Shown: positions 1 to 13,499 of the stretch, piece after piece | Position numbering within the stretch: position 1 is the first letter of the stretch | Layout: each line of letters starts with the position of its first letter | DNA from: Anseranas semipalmata | Taxonomy: Eukaryota; Chordata; Aves; Anseriformes; Anseranatidae | Direction of reading: 5' to 3' | Length of the DNA: 64,000 nt | Assembly: GCA_013399115.1 (NCBI GenBank) | Contig: VXAA01006526.1 | Coordinates: forward strand, 1,336,013 to 1,400,012 | Program-made: the position numbers and the translations under genes | Notes under the pieces: generated by a model | Told to the model about the DNA's origin: nothing | The model's input: only the letters and a program-made list of their open reading frames with translations | Database searches by the model: none

Positions 1-3000
1 AAAGGCCAATTACAGGAACAAGCTCATCAAAGGAAGAAAGATTTTCTGGGAGAGGAAGGCTGCTGTTACAGCTGGTGTCAGCAGTCTTAGGAAACTGCAG
101 GACCAAATGTTAGCTGGGACATTCCAAACGAATCCTGAACTATAAACCAAATGGTAATAAACAAAGCTATTTGTCAGTTGACCCCCCTTGGATGTTGTTA
201 ACAGGCAAACAGCATGCCCATAGCCTGTGGCAACCTGCAGACTCCCAGTGATAAAATCATGACAGCTAACAGATGAATCCTTTCTGAATTCTATTAAATA
301 AATTAATAATCTTAGCAACATCATTACAGCAAAACATCCATCTTCTGCAACAGCTGTTCTTCCATTGCTTGTTGCATTTATTTTCTGTGCTCTTGCCTTG
401 CCTTATGCAGTACAACTTAACTCAGAGACTGAACTTCAGTACATCAGTGGCAGACCTATAGAAATAGATTATTTGCATTTTTTTTATGCATTTCCATCAG
501 TTTCTACAAAATATGAGCTTTTGTTGGAACAGAAAAATATTTCTAGCTATTCTGTTTCTAAAGTAAACAACAACAAAATTTGGTAGTCTAGTGAGAATCA
601 AATGCAAATCATAAAAAATATACGACTAGGTTTCATCTAAAACCTTTTCTGAATTTTTCAGTGCAGCAGACGAGCTATAAAAATGAATTTAAAATGCTCT
701 TGTTCAGTCTTTAACTGACTACCTAATGCTAAATGAAACCTGCTGGAAGTTAAAGCATGCCTTAAAAAGTATCAAGGGCTATCCAACTGCTTACGAGTTT
801 GTTCTGGAGTTACAACCTGCACCTCTGTAAGCAGAAAAGAAATATGTTCTTAACATTTTTAGGAGAGAGTTTCCAGAAGAACATAGCCACAATAGACGAG
901 TAACAGTTAGTGTAGGAGAGAGAAACGACAAAGAAAGGAAAAAATTCACACTGTGTATTGAGCCCAGTGATCACTTCTCCATGCCAGCACCTCTGTTTGA
1001 ATTCACAGACCAGTATTTGGTCTTGTTTGTGATACCCAGGCACTTGTAACTAATTCCGGACCTGTCTGTGTAGGATGATAATACCTTTCTCAGACAGTTT
1101 TGCTTTGCTTTAACCGCTACACGTTCTATAAAGGAACACACTTCAGAATCTGCTTTTGTCAGACACAAAATGATTTTAAGACTAACTTCCTTTAAGCACT
1201 AAGCATACCTTGTACATATATGGCAGTATTTCAGTGGCCCTCAAGATTTACAGGAAGTTCTGGTAATAACAGAATTTTGCCCTGTTTTTAATTAATTTCT
1301 TTAACTTTTGTCTTCTTTATCACAACATTGGTGTTCACTCAGCAGTGAAATTAGCTCAAAAGTACAGATCTCTGTATTGCAGGGATCATCTCAGTGGTAC
1401 GCTTGCCACTGCAGTAATCGTTGTAGAAGCATCTCAGGGCTTTGGCTTCAGCAGCTGTATGAAAACGTCAAACATAAATGCACAAAAAATGTGTTCTAGA
1501 TCTGGTTCTACTCCTGACTCACTGTCTGAGATTAAATTCAGTTCCTATCTTTTGGGCATGCATGTGAACTGAGGATAATGGTACTTATCCACCAGCTACA
1601 GAACACACTGAAAACTGTGGCTGACAAATTACTTAGCCTTGAATTTACAGTGAGACAAACTTGAATTCAGATTAAAGAAGTAACCCTTTACAGTTCCTTG
1701 AAAATCAGACAACACAATTGCTACATCATTATTTTATTTACATTCTCACTGTGCTGAGTATCTCACAGAGAAGGAAAAAAAAAGTGGAAATAATGTTTTG
1801 TGAAAAATGGAATTTTGTATAGAAAGACATTTTTACAAAACTTACACTCCAGAAAGCCAAGAAAATGCAGAGTTAGTGCACTGTGAATAGACTGTCTATG
1901 CACATCTCCCTTCAAAAATGGACACAGTTCAGGTCCGTGTATTTTAGCAATAGGTACATAATAGAGAGCAAAATGCAAACATTTTTCTCAAAGCATCACA
2001 CAAGAATGTTTAACAGATTTCCCACTCAAAGCCTAAATAATATAAGTGAAAGAAAAATTTACTAAAACCTAATCATTTTTAGTGAGATACCATACCTACA
2101 TAAGCGCTTCAATGATCAGACAACTAGAAAAATAATTTAAGTTGTTTATAATGTTGGGAGAATACAGTTAAGACTAGTCAGTTCCCATCTGCTCTAGTTT
2201 CTATCAGTATCTATTCTTGTCTTTTATTTCTGTAAGCTGTTTGTCTCGTGCAAGGATTCCCAAGGGCTTCTTTTTCCTCCATTCAGTGCTCCAATGTGAC
2301 TCTGGTTGTCAGAAGGACTACATAACAAAGCATTATCATATTTAGATCCTGAGCCAAAATCTCCTTCTATTAATTCTGAAATACCCCTCATCCACGCTTT
2401 TGGTTTCCTACCCACACCTGCTGTGGCATGGGAATTCCATTAGAAGAACATATCCTTTTTTTCCTATTTCCTATATCTCTATTAGTATGAAATCATCAGA
2501 AACAGCCATCATCAGTCAAATGCAAAACATGTGAAAGGAATGAGACATAAATACACATTACTTGGTGGTAAGGTGAAGGATTTTAGTAAATTGCTGCTTA
2601 TGAACAGACCGTTTCAAGGCAACTGACATGAAGAGGGCTAGGAAGCCCTTTTTATGAGGAAGAGCACGTTGTTTTCTTTCTCCAGCTCCATGTCAAGCAA
2701 GCAGAAAGCCCTGCTTAGGCTTCCCTTCAGAGGCAGAGCTGGTTCCTGGGGCCCTTTGTGCTCTGCCCCTCCAGCGTTCATCACCCCTGGCACCTCACTG
2801 AGATGTACGCGTACAGCATTGCATATAGACAGACACATCACGGACCTGGTCAGGAGCTGATGCAGATTAAAGGTGATAGGGAGAGAGGCGGGAGCAAACA
2901 GCATCAACAGGGCTGCTTAAACCAGCACAGCACTTGAAAGTAATGTTCAGCTACAGCCTAATTCTTCCAAGCCCTTCTTATGATGTGCTTAGGGAGCCAA

Positions 3001-3480
3001 ACTGCTTAACACAGGGTCACGCAAGCCATTTCAGAAGGACTGAGGAGGGAGGTATTCGTGCTCCTGTCCTTCTTGGATCACAGCCAGAATATTTTACAGG
3101 GGAAGATAAAATTTAATTAAGTTTTATAGGTTAAAAACATTTCCTCACTGTTGTTGTCTGTCATAATGGTTTAGAAATGCATAATCAAGTCTCTTTTTCC
3201 CTTTCATCCACACATTTGTTATTAGATCATTGCCCTTGAGAGCTCAGCTGCAGACACTAATTTTTTTTTGTACTTTTAAGTGACTATTGAAACATTTATT
3301 CTGAAGAAGAAACAGACAAACGGCACAAAACAAATGTGTGGCACAAAATCACACAAAACATGTAAAAAGATCTATGGAAACAGAAGACATTGCCTAATTT
3401 TGAAGGCACAATATAGACATCCATTTATTCATTGGGAAGGAGCACTGTCCCCCTACAATGTATTATCAGCTTTATACGGG
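1..3480. other. Gene-free AT-rich DNA
   Basis: I see no gene here. The reading frames (the longest is 104 codons on the minus strand at 10-324) have no recognisable domain, no consistent splice signals and arbitrary starts. The segment at about 2640-2910 is richer in G and C and has 68- and 89-codon frames open on opposite strands, which fits base composition rather than coding. I recognise no mobile element in this block. Confidence 0.5.
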
Positions 3481-3499
3481 CTCCATTGATCATGGGACT

Positions 3500-4100
3500 A
3501 ACCCCCACGAGCAGGTGAGAGCTTTCAGGCTCTGTTCAGCCTGAACCTCTTCCTGCTTGGGATCATGGTTGCTGAAAATTGGGTTTGGAAAGGGAGAATT
3601 CTGAACGATCTCCCCAGGGTGGCCCTGGATTGTGAGGGGAAACGGGCTGACCCAGGTCTGACCAATTTATGAAGGCTGGATGGGAATCCGAAGCCTCGGC
3701 TGCAGATGCTGTAGAGCACCTCTGGCTGCTGGTCAACAAAATCCATCACACGCTGCACCGCTGGCTGGGAAGATCATCCCTTCCCCTCTTCTGGCTGCTA
3801 GCCTGCTTCTCCAAGCACTAGCATGTGTTAGCTTCATACGGAAAGACTATATTCCTGTAAAAATTTGGATGGAAGATTCGATTTTGAAATGTCAGCATTT
3901 GGGTTATGCTGAGTGAGCTCGTCTGGGCGCTGCTCGTCTCCCTGTTCTGTTCGAAGGCTCCCAGCTGGACTCCCTGTTCCACAACACAACACATCGACAC
4001 GCCTGCCATCAGCCCACAGCCTCACAGGCAGGGCCAGGAGGGTGTATTACGGGGAATTTTGACCACAAGAGAGTCCTACCTAGGCAGGAAGAGGTAAGCA
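3500..4100. other. GC-richer island with splice-donor-like end
   Basis: This patch is clearly richer in G, C and CpG than its surroundings. It has overlapping short frames on both strands: 77 codons minus at 3525-3758, 78 plus at 3680-3916 and 63 plus at 3906-4097. The plus-strand frame ends next to AG|GTAAGC at about 4092-4099, a near-consensus 5' splice donor. The upstream acceptor choices are weak, and I do not recognise the peptide. It could be an exon of an unannotated non-coding transcript, a decayed mobile element or simply a GC fluctuation. Confidence 0.25.
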
Positions 4101-7100
4101 TGAAGTAGAGTATTGAGCTATTGGTTCTACAAACCAAGATTTCAAAATCTAAATATTCTGGTTTTCAGCTAAATTGTTTTATTTACATAATTTTTCTTTT
4201 CTTTTAATGAGTGAAAATCTTTTTCAGAGTTAGCAATATACAGTATCAGCCAGAAAATTATATTTTTCTGTCTGTAAAAGTCTGCTAATAATAATTATAA
4301 TGGTGTGTCATTTTTCAAATGATTCATATATTTGTAAACATATGGAATCAAAAACCACGGAAATATTATACCAATCTGCAAATTGACTGTTCAGTATTTT
4401 AAAAATATATACTCTTATTTTGGAGACACCTTCTTAGAAAGACAAGCATAAATACAAAGTACAAAAATGATCTATTCCTTTATTAGTACTCTGAGAACAT
4501 ATTTTGTATAACTAAAGCTCTATACCTAACAAATTACGTTACAAAAAGACCCTCTGTAAGGAACATCCAGCAGTTTTGCAGATGTATTCTCTTCTCTTAC
4601 CCCATATAGTAGTTGGGATCTACTGCTTTGTTTTCCAAACCAAAAATATTTCATGAAATTATGACAGTGACAATTTCAAAGAGTACGTAAAACCAGAAAT
4701 GTCAGATTACACCACGTGGATACAACTGCCACACAATGGAAATGATTCCTTAATCTGTTACTACAATCTATTTGCCACCACTACCACCACCAGCAGCGAT
4801 ATTCACACTGTAAAATAACTGACGTTAAAAGGATTTCAGAAGTGATTCTGCAACTAACTATTAAATCCTTAAGCACCGTGACATTACTCTGAGCTGAAGC
4901 AGTGGCAGGACTCCTGGGAAGCTGGCCGAGGACGGACGCCCACCAGCACGCCCGTACAGGTTACTGAAGGCCACTCAGAGATCGCCAGGGTGCTGCAGAC
5001 CTGTGCTGCGGTGTGTGCGCAGCACAGCCTCCTGCAGTAGGCACTGGACACCAGTTTGGGGTGGAAACCAGTAGAGCTCTGTGCCACAGTGGTAGGGCAA
5101 AACTTGGGTAACAGAGGTCATGTCATAACTCTCATTTCCACTGTGGACTCAACGTCAACATGACTTTCACTTCCGGTGCACTGCAGCAATATGTAAACCA
5201 GTAATTCCAGTTTATCTGAACTGTTGAGGCACCCAAAATTGGTCAGTACTCAGAAGAAAATCACAAATGTCCATATAAAAAAGCAGGGGGCACCAGTTTT
5301 GTTACTGAAAGTATTAGTGGAAGTAACATGAACAGCCATAATTAAATTACAGATTCAAACTGAGGATTAAAGCAAGCTCTCCATTAAATACATTTCTCTT
5401 GCTGCTATATCCATACATGCAATTTTCCCCTTTTTTAGGTTACTTTCTTTGCCTTAAACTTAGAATTAGACTTTTCTGACATCATTTACGTATTCCTTTA
5501 TTCATTAAGTCTGTTGATACAATTTTTCTATGAAGTTTCCATTCTGTGAAACATTTTCACTGCTTTTCAATTGTATTGTCCTTCAATATTCTCTGATATT
5601 GCTTTTCCTTCTTTTCTTTGTACACAAATCATCCATTAATACTTTTCCATTCTTCACCCCAACCTTCCACCTCACCATCCACCTCATTGTTCCCCTTACC
5701 ATCCTACAGCTCTGTTCTCTCTTCTGTTCACATCAGCGTGGCCCCTAATATCTTGCAAGGGCAGTCCTGGTCACCTTTCAAATGCAGCTGATAGCATTAC
5801 AAACGACAGGTTGATGATAGAGTGAACTGCAAGCATAGTCCTCCAGAGACATATGAAGATGAACTTCTAAGGATCCAACATGGCCTTTTATTTGGGGGCA
5901 GGAGGGCGGCTCGCTACTGTTAGAGACTTTAAAAGCACCGCTGGTTACACAGGTTTGTTGAGTCGTGACTCTAGGAAGGAACAAAACAAAGATGAATCAC
6001 GAGGACCTTAACTAACCTGGAAACCTATCATTCATTCTGGTCCATTCTTCTGCTCCCTACAGGAAAGTCTTGGCTGTGCATGGAGCAGACAGCAGGAGCC
6101 AGCCTTATTCATCGCCAGCTCCAGGAACAAAAGTTAAGGAATGGCACACTCCAGTAGTCTTGCCCTCTGCTTTAAAGAGTTTACTCTCACCTGGTGTGTG
6201 GCAGCTCAAAAGGTAGCTTCTGCCATCCCTCCCCCCATTATTATTGTAACGGACTACAAAGTTTCCCGAGGTTCTTTCAATTCACTGGTCTTTGGACCCA
6301 GCATCTCATCCTGAAGAGATGAAAGTGGACAAGTAAACCATTCAGCTCAGAAAGTGAGGTCTAAGTGGCCTCAACAGCAGGAGTTAATTAAATTCAAGAT
6401 ACATCCAACCCAATTTAAAGTTCTATTCTGGCTGACCTGTCCTTGTGATCAGGTCATGCCGTACAAGAGCCAGCCATTCAGGCTGCAATGGAAGCAGAAA
6501 AGAAACCTGACTGCACTCTAACATGACATCCAAAGCCCTTACTCAAGAGACGTTATAATGCCTATGGTACAGTGTTAAAATTAAATAGACAGGGGGCGAT
6601 CACTGGTTGCTACCTCATTTGTATCAGTGGGGCTCACCTAACAAATGTACATGTGATAATATTTAGGAATGAGACTACTATTCATTACTGTATGAAGGTA
6701 AGGTATTCAACTCACTTTCATGCATCAGGCAAAGAGTGCCCCCAGCTGTCCTATTGCACCACGTTCCAGCTGGTGATAAAGTGAGAATCACACACAAGGA
6801 GGTAATCCAGACTGAATTGCACTGGTCCTGGAGTGGCTGCCAGCCCATAGCAGTCTTAAAATTTGTTTCCATGTATCCATATTGTCCACTTTTGCAGTCT
6901 CAACTCAGAGCATCAAACTGCTCATAGATCTCTTCATTCCTTATAGCGGGTGATTTGGGGGCTCTTGTGGATCTACAAGGAAGGGTGTTGTGGTGTCTTC
7001 TGTCCAATGTCATTCACATGCCATCACTAAAAGGATCAAGATGGATTATACAAGAGGTTGCCCACACTGCAGATAAACAAGCTCTGAGGCAAGCTCTAAA

Positions 7101-10100
7101 GTACTGGTTTGTTTGCCCTGGAGCTCTGAAGACACTGTTAAGGACCCACAGTCAAGAATTAGCAAATTTGGTTTAGGTTCTAACTTTAGAGCCACTCCTG
7201 TACCACGGGTTAGATGCAGCCCATGCTCCCACAGCTTACTTCTTTTTGCATCAGCTAAATCTAAGATGGAAGTGAAAAGCATTATGCAGTGTTTCTGATT
7301 ATGAACATCTAAACTCCACATTTATGATGTCAGCAAATCCCAGAATTGAAAAAAAAAATCCATTAGACATTTCACATTGTCAAAATTTTAGAGAAAATTC
7401 TGAATTGTGGACCTTAAAGTCCCTACAAATAAGAAAACATAACTTTTGTCTTCTCGTTATTCAGAACTCCTAGAATTTCTATCTGAACGTGTGGATTTAA
7501 CAGAACTTTTAACGCTGCTATAAAGGGCACATTGGCAGACACACTCGTGCTCTTCCTGAGAGCCCTGTAGCACAATTTGACTCCTGGCTCCACAACTTTT
7601 CTGAACAGCCACCAGTGCTTCCAAGGATACACAGGAATAATCTAATTCCTAATGGGAGCAGCTGTTCCTTAGAAGAACACGGCCAGGAGTATCCAATTGT
7701 GTTAGCTCCCATGCAGAAATCAGGCCTCTCAAAAATTTAGTTTCCATCACTCCAAATTACAGCACACAGATATACTAAGGTTTCCTTCACTGTTGTAATA
7801 AGATGGTATAGAAAATAAAATAAAGAGACTAAGCCACTGCTTCTGCTCATTTAGAAATAAATGATGTTACCTGCTCCTGTTTAGCAAGTCTTCTGGACAG
7901 CATTTTGACTCCCTAGAGTCTGGCTTAAAGAACATTTTGTTCCTTCAGCTTTAACTGCCTGCTTAGTAACTCCAGAATACCTGCCAGTGAAACTATCCTT
8001 ACAGTTTTTTGGAACAGACTGCTTGAAAAAGATAATACTACAAGTAGCAAATTATCCTCTTACAATGGCCCAGATATACACGGTAAAGCATAAGCATGAA
8101 ACACATTAACAGCATTTCCAAACCCGTCCACAGCACTAATCCAGCATAGGGAATGACGACAAATGTCAATTCCTTTCCCACGGTGACACCTCTAATTAGC
8201 AACACATTTTCATCTATTTCCAACCTGGTTTTCACTTTAGTACCTATAATATTGCAAAAGCACACAGTCGCAGGTGTGAATTCTGTTGCCCTTTATACCT
8301 GCGTATCTAATGTTGGCTTCGTGTGCCAGCAATTCATTGCACTCACAAAATTTGGGCCACAGTTTTACAAGCCACATTAAGGCCCTTGGAAGTAAAAACT
8401 GTAATGGTCAGATGGAAATTGGAATATTGGAAAAAGGTGGAAAGAAAATATTCGGACAATAAAGGAGCATGTATGCATTTTCACATCAGAAACAGAAAAG
8501 ATTATCAGTCCTTATGATCAAAGCATGCAAAACAGCAACTCTAAGCTTCTATTATTTCTGATTTTTTTAATTCACCAGAAGTGGATCCCTAAATAATCTA
8601 AAAATAAGATGATTTTTTTTTAAGAATTTTGCAGGAATTGGGGGAAAAAAGTCTGTCAGGAAAAAGAGTTCATAGTTAATAGCTTCTTTCCAGTTTTGTT
8701 GGACAGGTGTCCAACTCATAAAAGTTACTTACAATCCAAGTAAAAAAAACAGCTCTGATTTTCTTTGGAAAATATTGAAGGGTCACACTTCACTGAATTA
8801 ACCACATCTTTAAATCAAGGATGTTTTCTTTGTTCTCTGATTCCTTGCTTTTACACTCATTATCTTAATACTTTAATCCACAATTACAGAAAAGACCGTA
8901 TTTTTTCATCGGTGCACCACAATGCAATAATCAAACAGGTTTTAACACAAAATTCAGACTTTTCTGTGAATCTTGTTTACACTATGTGTTAACTCATGAC
9001 TATCGATAAATACAGTTTTGTCCTTATTTTGATCAGACTTACACAGCAATCTGCTACTTTTTATTAGTCAGATGAAAAAGTAATAAATGCCATGAATGTG
9101 ATATACAATTTATCCTTCAGGCAATTCCAGTAGTTCAATTGGGTAATTACAGAAAGCAATTCACATCTTTTCATGTAGAGTCAATAATGAACTGTTGAGT
9201 CAAGTGCTAGAAACATGAAGGTGTTACTGAGAGTCCCTATGCCTTTGACCCTCTACACAGAACAGAGGTGTACCTCAACCACAGAGATCTCCAAACACTT
9301 GGAGTTCCAAAAATCAACCTTCAGGCGCATGACTGATGCAACGAGGACTCCTGTACACCTGCAATATCCTAGTGCTTTCGGCATGTCTAGCTGCACAATA
9401 ATAACATTGGGCCAAAAATTTGGCAAGTCTAAAGGAAAACCCCTCTGAAATGAAGATAGTGGGACAAGTGCCGGACTTCTTGCAGGCAAATTGCTGTAAT
9501 TTAACACTCAATAGTAAAATAGAACTTGAACATCTTCCAGGCAAATAAATAAGGACACAGAAGAAAAGGGAGAGAGAGAAATAACATGCAAGAATCCTTT
9601 CCTGAAACTCAAAATGGGTTATGCTTAACTGCAAAGGACTACACAGAAACCTTATGCTGCTTAATCTGCATCTACAGCATAGAAAATGGCCCGTTCTCTG
9701 CTAGGACTGGGCTGTAATTGGATTTTTTTTAGTTCTATCTGCTTCACAGATCAAGTGCAAGTTGCCCTATAACGTAAGACCCGTAGTGGGTAATCTACTG
9801 TTCATGCCAGAGACAAAAAACATCAAGATTGCCACATAAAATAATCAAAAACAAAGCATGACACTGGCTGTACCTTCTAGAATGCCTGCTTTAAAATATT
9901 ACCTTCTACTATCAGATCCCTCTTCAGACTCAGTAATTTGTAATAAATTACTTTAATCACAGCAGCATTAACAACATGCCTAGGGCAGACAGGTAGATAC
10001 ACAAATGCAATGACCTAATTCCTGTGGCAACTGATTGCAGAGAAGGAGAGGAATTTCATCAGCTCAGATTCTAATCAAAGAAAAGGTCAAGTTTCCTGTA

Positions 10101-10130
10101 GCTGTAAGTCAATTGTAGGAATGATTAAAG
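4100..10130. other. Gene-free AT-rich DNA with one GC-rich patch
   Basis: I see no gene. A short GC-rich patch at about 4888-5100 has a 67-codon minus-strand frame that I do not recognise. A pyrimidine-rich stretch at about 5630-5740 ends in a good acceptor-like TTCACATCAG but leads into no convincing exon. The 75-codon minus-strand frame at 8038-8265 has a hydrophobic second half, and the 106-codon minus frame at 9314-9634 is unremarkable. Nothing else stands out. Confidence 0.45.
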
Positions 10131-10139
10131 GTGCATCCA

Positions 10140-10345
10140 CCTGCCTGGCAGGCACTCCTCACTTCACCCATCGCAGACCTCCCCACAGCCTGGCTCCTCT
10201 CCTCATCCTCTAAGGGAATCAGGTGTCTGCCAGCAATTAGCCCTAATGAGCCAGTAGTGCTTTCCTGAGAGAGATGTTGACAAGTTTAATTGCAGAAAGC
10301 AACTGCAGAGGCTCTGCCTGCCTGTAACTCCTGATTTGCCAGGTA
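10140..10345. promoter_or_regulatory. Candidate conserved regulatory element with homeodomain palindrome
   Basis: This block is less AT-rich than its neighbours and reads as complex, non-repetitive sequence. At 10236-10247 it holds a perfect inverted repeat, ATTAG-CC-CTAAT, which gives two facing TAAT homeodomain cores. A TGATTTGCCAGG segment follows at about 10332. Features of this kind are common in vertebrate developmental enhancers. The enhancer call is inference from texture and motif only, because conservation cannot be read from a single sequence. Confidence 0.3.
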
Positions 10346-10589
10346 GTCTGCAAAGCTCGCGCACTGTACAAGTATACCTCCAGACAGTAAAGTTAGGTGA
10401 GGGTGCCTAATTGCTACAGACCTTCTGGAAACTCAAGAGCAGTTTTGGTTCAGCACTCGGAAAATGGTACATATCCTGAGTGCTGCTTTGTTCGTATTTT
10501 GACTACAGATGTCTGTTCCAAGTTTTGACTGACTTGCTTTCCAGTTGAAACAGTAATGTTTGCTGTGAAACCAACACCTTACATTTTAT

Positions 10590-11010
10590 TTTTGTAGATA
10601 TTTTGTAGTGTAGTTACATTAATTACACTGTAGTTACTCTGATTACAATATGGTTCTAATTTTGATGTCTGTAATTACTACCACTTCATATAGCTAGAAG
10701 CTTAATTTAACGCCTGAATTAATTTTAATTACCTCTTAAGTTCCTCACTTTCATATTTGATACATGCACTTATTGCAAAATTCCACTATCAGAAGATTAA
10801 CTTAATTACCTTATTTTCAAGTGAACTTTTATTCTTGGGCAATTCCTAGTGATCTGTGTGCTCACATCTTTAATTGGTCTCTAGTACATTATGCATTTCT
10901 GTGTTGGGAATGCACTACTTTAATCTCATTGTCCTTTTTGTGTCTGGTAATTGCATAAAATTTTCAAGCTCACATGTGTGACAGTGATGACAGGGATTCA
11001 GTTTAATGCA
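10590..11010. promoter_or_regulatory. Candidate conserved non-coding element, TAATTA-rich
   Basis: A dense run of homeodomain-type cores is visible: TTAATTA at 10619-10625 and 10802-10808, AATTAATTTTAATTA at about 10718-10731, and further ATTAC/GTAATT words through 10680. After these come ATTATGCATTTC (10888-10899, a POU-like composite) and GGTAATTGCATAAAA near 10947. The sequence is complex and not a simple repeat, and it has no open frame of note. Such clusters are typical of vertebrate enhancers in gene deserts. Function and conservation are inferred, not observed. Confidence 0.35.
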
Positions 11011-11019
11011 TAGTTCATC

Positions 11020-13420
11020 CTTAATATAATACAATATATAATACAACCTTACTGTAAGCCATCAGTAAAATGGTGCAAAAATTGTACCAAGCTCTTATTT
11101 CCTGAATTCTGTAAAGACTACAGTCAAGAAATAAATCTCACACAAACAGTTCCACCAAGAGATGCTTTGGGATGCCATGCAGTTTTCTCATAAATCTATA
11201 AACTCCATTCACAGTCATCAGTTCTCATTGTACGAGTGTATGGCTACTGTGTCACATAATTGTTCCAATAAATCAAACGAAAAAAAGATTTGCTTGAACC
11301 TCAGGCGCCAAGACCATGTCTAACATGCTTCACTTGAGTGGACCTGACCACACACACTCAGAGCTGAATTAGTTTCAAAACCAGCAGGGTCACCAAGGAG
11401 TACTACATGGAGGACCTCTATACACCTCCAAAACAACTGGCAATCTCTCATTGCTACAATGACAGCAATCCCAATAGGTATCCTGCAGAACTGCATAATA
11501 ATAATGTCATCCAGTCATTAGAAATTTTAAGTAGATAACAGAATAATTAGGTATGAAACTCACTCGTTATCTTTCTGACTAGGTAAAGGACTATTATATC
11601 ATATTGGATTGGACTCAAAATAATTTGGAGAAGTTAATGTACTACAGGTTAAAATACCGTAGGCACCTTTGAATAATTAGAATCAGCTCATATTCAGTAC
11701 AGTGAAATGCTTTCCTTTTATGGGGTTTGGATTTACCTTGCAGATTCTGAAAGAGGAATTTGACATCAAATGACTAAAGTGGATTTTAAAGTGATCCGGG
11801 TCCTTCATGGTGAGGACTATGCATTTTTTACTGTCTATACTATAGTAGGTTCCTGTTTCTTATCAGACCCTAGAAACAACCATAAGATATATGATTATTT
11901 GTCATACAATGATTAAAGTAACCAGGAAAGGACAAAAATAGCTCACTTTTTCTAGCAGATTTTCTGAGATGCATACAATTTTAAAATAGATGTCTAAACA
12001 TTGAGTAGTGATCAGTGCATCTAATTTCATCTTCTCAGATAACTGTTGTAAAAACCGAGATTAGATGCATTAGCCATTTTATGTGCATGTCTTCTACTCC
12101 CAAGAGAGCAAGTGACACAGCACGGGTGGAGGTTTTCTGTGTGAGCTGTTCCATTGACTTTGATAACAATGTTCCAATGGGTAAAGTTAAGCACTGTTTT
12201 AGAACTGAGGTTTACTGATAACTACTAATAAAAGGTATGATAATGTGTAATATAAAGAGAAAATCAAATGTTACAAACCATTACAAAACCAAATGAGATG
12301 GGCTTCTTTATGTTGAGAATACCCTCAATTTTGAATGAAGTCAACAGGAACAGCAAGAACTTCTCCTTTCAGAAAACCTGTTTAAACTTGGGAGACAGTA
12401 ATATGCAGAGAGCATTTATGCTTAAAGAATGGAAAAAATCTCAGAAAAGCAACGTTCTCAGTCCATTTGCTACCTCTTCTGTTTGGTGACCAGCATTATA
12501 CAAGCACAGCAAAGAAACGTGATGACAAATTCTGCTCAGTTATTCAAATTCCTTGCATACAGCATTCCTGATAAGTTAAGGATCTAAAATTGTTTTACCA
12601 GTGTTAATGTGCAAGTTAATTGAAGGTTTTATATGAATCCATATACATGACTGAAGATTGATTAAAAAAGCTGCATGAAAGGTACTCTAAGCCAATGCTC
12701 TTTTACTCTGTCGATTAGTTTCTTGATGAGATTCCACAGAGAAAAGAAAGAAATTAAGTAAAGGGGCAAAATGGCATTGAAAAAAAAAATCCAATGACTC
12801 TATTTAACTAAGTACAAATGCTCCTGTCCACAGTGCATGTTGCCTCTTTCTCTGTGTATATACAGACATACACATATCATATACACAAAAAGCCCTAGTG
12901 GCTCTTCACTCACCCTCCACATTTCATTCTTCTCACATTCAATACCTCTCACATTTTATTCTCTAGATACTGCCAAAGCAAACAAAGAGAGATGATGCTA
13001 AAGGACACCAAGCACTATAACTTTCTGTTCAGTTGTTTTTTTTATTTTTGATATATATATCATACATATATTTAGACTGTTGATATTCAGAGTTATTTAA
13101 TGCTACTAATCTATTGCACGTGAACAACACATTTTTCACATGCTAGATGTGTTCTGTGATATAAGAATTGTGGACTTTTTATAGGATTTGCAGGGTTTTT
13201 AAAAAACAGTGTTCTGGTTCTTCTTTGGGGTGCCAACTGTATTTATTTTGTGGAAACTTGATATGAGTATTAATAAGTGATAGTGTTAAAATAGTGTCAA
13301 AACAATTCTCTGCCTCACTTTTTTTTTAGCTTAATGTTAACCACCTAACCAACAGCTGGCACAGCTCGTAATCACAGAATATGTCTACCGTTTCTCATGC
13401 TTATTTGCTTGGTAGTTCAA
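11020..13420. other. Gene-free AT-rich DNA
   Basis: I see no gene. The 67- and 73-codon plus-strand frames at 12015-12218 and 12268-12489 carry no recognisable domain. A possible ancient repeat fragment lies at 12147-12200 (listed separately). A TA-rich simple stretch occurs at about 13049-13071. Confidence 0.45.
12147..12200. repeat. Degenerate ancient amniote repeat fragment (tentative)
   Basis: The words TTCCATTGACTTTGATAAC and CCAATGGGTAAAGTTAAGC resemble the CCATTGACTTCAATGG core that recurs in old dispersed repeats of reptile and bird genomes. Several other fragments in this window share this core. The family name is not known to me, and the match is short and diverged. Confidence 0.25.
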
Positions 13421-13449
13421 ATAATACCTTATACATTTGTAATTAAACT

Positions 13450-13462
13450 GTTGCCTAACAAC
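13450..13462. promoter_or_regulatory. X-box-like RFX site
   Basis: The 13-mer GTTGCCTAACAAC is nearly palindromic and differs at one position from the RFX X-box consensus GTNRCC-N-RGYAAC. RFX factors bind such sites upstream of ciliary and MHC class II genes, but no promoter or gene is visible here. A distal enhancer site or chance occurrence are both possible. Confidence 0.35.
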
Positions 13463-13499
13463 CCTAATTTAATGTGGGATAGCTAAAACATTACTGGCC

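Noticed and set aside
8038..8265. 75-codon minus-strand frame with a hydrophobic helix-like stretch
   Set aside because: A single hydrophobic run is not enough. No start context, partner exon or family resemblance was found.
9314..9634. 106-codon minus-strand frame overlapping frames on both strands
   Set aside because: Overlapping frames in three registers indicate local stop-poor composition rather than coding.
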